From contig DIUB01000117.1 in the NCBI GenBank assembly GCA_002422265.1, positions 16,569 through 24,274 of the forward strand: DNA of 7,706 nucleotides. The letters are read 5' to 3'. The notes below the pieces were generated by a model. It had not been told where the DNA came from and searched no databases. It saw only the letters and a list, made by a program, of their open reading frames with translations. The stretch is from Geobacter sp. UBA6169 (GTDB taxonomy: Bacteria > Desulfobacterota > Desulfuromonadia > Geobacterales > Pseudopelobacteraceae). Position 1 is the stretch's first letter. Each line of letters opens with the position of its first letter. The translations under genes were made by a program, and so were the position numbers. Of this stretch, positions 4,847 through 7,706 are shown one piece after another.

Positions 4847-5710
4847 TTACCGGTATACCGGCAGCGTTCCCCGCACTTCCAGCAAGGGGCCGTTGGTAAT
4901 CTCCTGAAACTCACCATAATCATCACCGTATTCACTATCCGGCACTGCCCACTCGTACAGCTTGCGGGAGTCCACCAGCGCCGGTTTGCGAGGGGTTCCA
5001 AAGGTCCGCTCCTGCATCTCTTCATCGAACAGGCCAATGCAGCCGTGGGAGGCTGGTCGGCCCGGCAGATCGCGGGCATGGATCCAGAACCCCACGTTGG
5101 TCTTGTCAATATGGAAGCGCAGGGCGTAATCCATCGGGTACTGCCCCCCCTCTTCCCCTGGCAGCCTGTACAGGGATGAGGTATGGGTCTGGTGACGGGC
5201 ATCGATCCTGAAGATACCGAGGGGGGTATCGTGGCCGGCCTTACCGGTGGCAGCCGGCATGGAGAACTTGAGCAGACCCCGCTCATAGGCCCCCAGCCAC
5301 TGTTCTGTCAGATCAAGCAGAATATAGCGACGATAACGTTTGGCCGGAGGATGTTCTTTGGGCAACGGCGAGTAGGTGCGGATGTCATCCATCCGCTCCG
5401 GCTCCTTGATAGTCATACCGGGGTAGACGTGGCGGCGGTCTACCCGGTTGAAACGAGCCACCAGGGGCCAGTCCTTGCCGTAGAGCGACTCAAGGGTCTC
5501 ATGGGGCTTGATGAAGCGTGAACGCCAACGGATCTCCCGCTGGCTGGGATAATCAATCCGGGTCAGGTCTTCCTTTGCCTTGTCAACGGGCGAAGGCCCG
5601 GGCGGATCAACAACATCCACCTCCCAGATGATCCAGCCTCCGCTGATCACCACAGTAAAAAAAACCACCAGCACCAGCCGGTGGCTCCAGATCATACGGC
5701 TTGTCTTCAT
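4847..5710 (-). CDS. Membrane-anchored L,D-transpeptidase (YkuD domain) with LysM-like segment
   Basis: The 287-residue protein probably cross-links peptidoglycan stem peptides, or attaches proteins to them, outside the cytoplasmic membrane. Residues 11-29 (RLVLVVFFTVVISGGWIIW) form an N-terminal signal anchor. Residues about 66-103, including SLYGKDWPLVARFNRVD and HVYPGMTI, look like a LysM-type wall-binding segment. The YkuD domain runs from about 127 (RRYILLDLTEQWLGAYERG) through TGKAGHDTPLGIFRI (155-169) to the catalytic motif with H211 and S221-H222-G223-C224 in HARDLPGRPASHGCIGLFD. C224 is the expected nucleophile; such enzymes resist most penicillins but not carbapenems. The ATG lies 3 bases after the glmS stop, so the two genes form one operon. 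Whether it makes 3-3 cross-links, anchors a protein or trims bonds cannot be told from sequence. Confidence 0.92.
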   Translation of the reverse strand: MKTSRMIWSHRLVLVVFFTVVISGGWIIWEVDVVDPPGPSPVDKAKEDLTRIDYPSQREIRWRSRFIKPHETLESLYGKDWPLVARFNRVDRRHVYPGMTIKEPERMDDIRTYSPLPKEHPPAKRYRRYILLDLTEQWLGAYERGLLKFSMPAATGKAGHDTPLGIFRIDARHQTHTSSLYRLPGEEGGQYPMDYALRFHIDKTNVGFWIHARDLPGRPASHGCIGLFDEEMQERTFGTPRKPALVDSRKLYEWAVPDSEYGDDYGEFQEITNGPLLEVRGTLPVYR

Positions 5711-5713
5711 CGG

Positions 5714-7543
5714 CTACTCAACCGTAACACTTTTGGCAAGATTACGGGGCTGATCAACGTCAGTCCCTTTCAGCACAGAAATGTGATAGGCCAGCAGCTG
5801 CAGCGGCACCGAAAGCAGAATCGGGTCAAGATCATCGCTGAAGGTTGGCAGTTCCAGAACGGCCTCGGCCTTGTCCCGCACCTCATGATCACCTGCGCTA
5901 CAGAGTGCGATGACCTGGCCACCGCGGGCGATCACCTCTTCCATATTGGAGACGGTCTTCTCATAGGTGCTGTTTTTGGGCACCAGCACAACCACCGGCA
6001 CCTCCTCGTCAATCAGGGCGATCGGCCCGTGCTTCATCTCGCCGGCCGGATAACCTTCGGCATGGATATAAGAAATTTCCTTCAGTTTCAGGGCACCTTC
6101 CAGGGCGATCGGGAAGTTCCTGCCACGACCAAGGTAGAGGAAGTCGCGGGCATGCATATACTGACGGGCGATCTTCTCGGTCTGGTCATTCAGCAGGAGG
6201 CTTTGCTCCAGCAGCTCGGGCACCCGTTTCAGATCGGCAATCATCTGGCGGCCTTGCTGGATGGAGAGACGCCCCAGGGCGCGGCCAAACCGGACCGTAA
6301 ACAGATACAGGGCGGTTAGCTGGGTCACAAAGGCCTTGGTGGAGGCAACACCGATCTCCGGTCCGGCATGGGTGTAGATCACGCCTGAGGCTTCGCGGGC
6401 AATGGAGGAATCCAGCACATTGCAGATGGCCAGGTTCATGGCCCCCAGTCGCTTGGCTTCCCGCAGGGCAGCCAGGGTGTCGGCGGTCTCGCCGGACTGC
6501 GAGATGACCATTACCAGCGTTTTTTCATCAATCACCGGATTGCGGTAGCGGAATTCCGAGGCAATATCGATCTCTACCGGAATGCGACAGTGCCCCTCAA
6601 TCAGAAACTTGCCGGTCAGGGCCGCATGCCATGAGGTGCCGCAGGCCACAATCACCATCCGCTGTACTGCTTGAAGCGCCTGATCTTGATAGCCCAGGTC
6701 TTCCAGATAGACATCCCCCTGTTGCTCCTGCAGACGACCGGCAATGGTGTCACGCACGGCCCGGGGCTGTTCGTGAATTTCTTTCAGCATGAAATGGCGG
6801 TAGCCCCCCTTTTCTGCCATCAGGGGCGACCAGTCAATGTGGCGCGCTTTTTTCTGCAGCGGCGTGCCCTTTATGGTTGAAAACTGTGCAGCAGGGCCGC
6901 AAAACAGGGCCAGCTCACCATCTTCCATAAAGATCATCTCACGGGTGTGGGCCAGAATGGCCGGGATGTCGGAGGCAACAAAAAACTCCCCCTCACCCAG
7001 CCCCACCACCATCGGTGAGCCCACCTTGGCGGCAATCAGGGTGTCAGGCTGGTCCTTGCAGAGGATGCAGACCGCAAAGGCCCCCTGCAGTTCCTGCAGG
7101 GCCGTACGGACCGCGGCTTCAAAGGAAGGGGCTGTCTTGAGGCGCTCTTCCACCAGATGGGCGATAACTTCGGTGTCAGTCTGGCTGGAAAATTCGTGCC
7201 CTGCCGTCTGCAGCAGTTCCTTCAGGGACAGGTAGTTCTCAATAATGCCGTTATGCACCACCACAATGGAACCGGCCTTGTGAGGGTGGGCATTGATCTC
7301 GGAAGGCCGGCCATGGGTGGCCCAGCGGGTATGCCCGATACCGATGGTACCGGCCAGCGGCTGCTCCCGCAGCAGCCTCTCAAGATTGACCAGCTTGCCT
7401 TCACTGCGCCGCACCGCGATCCCTTCAGGTTGCAGGGTTGCAATCCCGGCCGAGTCATAGCCGCGGTACTCCAGCTTGCGCAGCCCCTCAAAGATGATCG
7501 GGGTGGCCTGTTGCTCTCCGATATAGCCTACAATTCCACACAT
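5714..7543 (-). CDS. glmS: Glutamine-fructose-6-phosphate aminotransferase (isomerizing)
   Basis: GlmS makes glucosamine-6-phosphate from fructose-6-phosphate and glutamine, feeding UDP-GlcNAc for peptidoglycan and LPS. The 609-residue length is typical. The N-terminal glutaminase begins MCGIVGYIGE with C2 as nucleophile after Met removal; HTRWATHG (71-78), HNGIIENY (97-104) and QTDTE with D123 bind glutamine. Two SIS sugar-isomerase domains follow, with ACGTSWHAA (300-308), SQSGETADT (348-356) and STKAFVTQL (401-409) in the first, and EGALKLKEISYIHAEGY (482-498) with E489 and H505 in the second. The C-terminal DQPRNLAKSVTVE carries the conserved lysine K604. The gene starts 7 bases after the receiver-domain gene stop and is followed 3 bases later by the L,D-transpeptidase. 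AAAGG lies about 12 bases before the ATG, a somewhat long spacing. The short upstream gap leaves no room for a glmS ribozyme. Confidence 0.98.
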   Translation of the reverse strand: MCGIVGYIGEQQATPIIFEGLRKLEYRGYDSAGIATLQPEGIAVRRSEGKLVNLERLLREQPLAGTIGIGHTRWATHGRPSEINAHPHKAGSIVVVHNGIIENYLSLKELLQTAGHEFSSQTDTEVIAHLVEERLKTAPSFEAAVRTALQELQGAFAVCILCKDQPDTLIAAKVGSPMVVGLGEGEFFVASDIPAILAHTREMIFMEDGELALFCGPAAQFSTIKGTPLQKKARHIDWSPLMAEKGGYRHFMLKEIHEQPRAVRDTIAGRLQEQQGDVYLEDLGYQDQALQAVQRMVIVACGTSWHAALTGKFLIEGHCRIPVEIDIASEFRYRNPVIDEKTLVMVISQSGETADTLAALREAKRLGAMNLAICNVLDSSIAREASGVIYTHAGPEIGVASTKAFVTQLTALYLFTVRFGRALGRLSIQQGRQMIADLKRVPELLEQSLLLNDQTEKIARQYMHARDFLYLGRGRNFPIALEGALKLKEISYIHAEGYPAGEMKHGPIALIDEEVPVVVLVPKNSTYEKTVSNMEEVIARGGQVIALCSAGDHEVRDKAEAVLELPTFSDDLDPILLSVPLQLLAYHISVLKGTDVDQPRNLAKSVTVE

Positions 7544-7550
7544 AATGTAT

Positions 7551-7706
7551 TTAAGCCTTTCCGTTGATATCCGGCACCTGCACCACCATCAGGAAAAGTC
7601 CCAGCCGGGTCAACATTTCAGAAAAACGATCATAGTCAACCGGCTTGGTAATATAGCAGCTGCAGCCCAGCTCATAGCAGTGCTGCACCTCGCGGGGATC
7701 ATCGGT
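7551..7706 (-). CDS. Response regulator receiver (CheY-like) protein, C-terminal end (runs off the right edge)
   Basis: Only the last 51 residues are in the window, ending in TAA at 7551-7553. They read from TDDPREVQHCYELG through SCYITKPVDYDRFSEML to LGLFLMVVQVPDINGKA. The lysine-proline in ITKPV matches the conserved Lys of receiver domains that contacts the phosphorylated aspartate, and the preceding region fits the alpha-4 helix and beta-5 strand. The protein stops soon after the last receiver helix, so it appears to be a stand-alone receiver with a short tail, like the Rcp1-type regulators that partner phytochrome or hybrid kinases. The phosphorylation site is outside the window. It is only 7 bases from glmS; whether this proximity reflects shared regulation or chance is unknown. 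Confidence 0.85.
   Translation of the reverse strand, partial: TDDPREVQHCYELGCSCYITKPVDYDRFSEMLTRLGLFLMVVQVPDINGKA

Noticed and set aside
4850..4861. Perfect 12-base palindrome CCGGTATACCGG at the end of the L,D-transpeptidase gene
   Set aside because: It encodes the last codons of the gene, and one or two palindromes of this length are expected by chance in a window this size.
4789..5286. Minus-strand 165-codon frame inside the L,D-transpeptidase gene
   Set aside because: It lies in another frame of a gene with an intact catalytic motif, and its composition (Pro, Cys, Ser, Arg rich) is typical of a shadow frame in GC-rich DNA.
5681..6319. Plus-strand 212-codon frame opposite glmS
   Set aside because: It is antisense to the conserved C-terminal domain of GlmS and has no independent support.
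7544..7550. glmS ribozyme upstream of glmS
   Set aside because: Only 7 bases separate glmS from the upstream gene, so there is no room for it, and the ribozyme is typical of Firmicutes.
1..7706. CRISPR array, tRNA, rRNA, or transposase gene
   Set aside because: No regularly spaced repeats, tRNA cloverleaf or rRNA sequence was seen, and no transposase or integrase motifs appear in any convincing frame.

Overview
The window reads as a stretch of chromosome from a GC-rich Gram-negative bacterium, most likely a Geobacter-type member of the Desulfuromonadales. This assignment rests on remembered gene order (murA-hisG-hisD), a short-form HisG and the character of the proteins; no search was run. 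Every supported gene lies on the minus strand, so transcription runs from high to low coordinates and the window is best read from 7706 down to 1.

Region 7706-4847 is a cell-envelope cluster. The C-terminal end of a CheY-like receiver protein (7551-7706) is followed after 7 bases by glmS (5714-7543, glucosamine-6-phosphate synthase), and 3 bases later by a membrane-anchored YkuD-type L,D-transpeptidase (4847-5710). A 182-base spacer follows. It holds a perfect 16-base inverted repeat (4759-4774 / 4811-4826) that looks like a dispersed palindromic element, and a weak candidate promoter for the next operon.

Region 4664-2767 is murA (UDP-GlcNAc enolpyruvyl transferase, GTG start) overlapping hisG (short-form ATP phosphoribosyltransferase) by 4 bases. 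glmS makes the amino-sugar precursor of UDP-GlcNAc, MurA commits UDP-GlcNAc to peptidoglycan, and the L,D-transpeptidase probably acts on the finished wall. HisG and HisD, by contrast, are the first and last enzymes of histidine synthesis.

Region 2731-766 is the unusual part: about 2 kb of visibly more AT-rich accessory DNA lying between hisG and hisD, all in the his orientation. In transcription order it holds a DUF4258 toxin-like gene with a YgiT-type zinc-finger partner, a frameshifted antitoxin-like remnant, a small single-pass membrane protein of unknown function, and a nucleotidyltransferase (MNT) / HEPN pair. It looks like a stack of toxin-antitoxin modules, one apparently decayed, placed inside a biosynthetic operon and probably co-transcribed with it.

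Region 700-1 is the N-terminal 233 residues of hisD, which continues off the left edge. The toxin-antitoxin families are known ones; the stacking inside the his operon, the broken antitoxin-like gene and the repeats are the most notable observations. I did not find evidence for a wholly new system.
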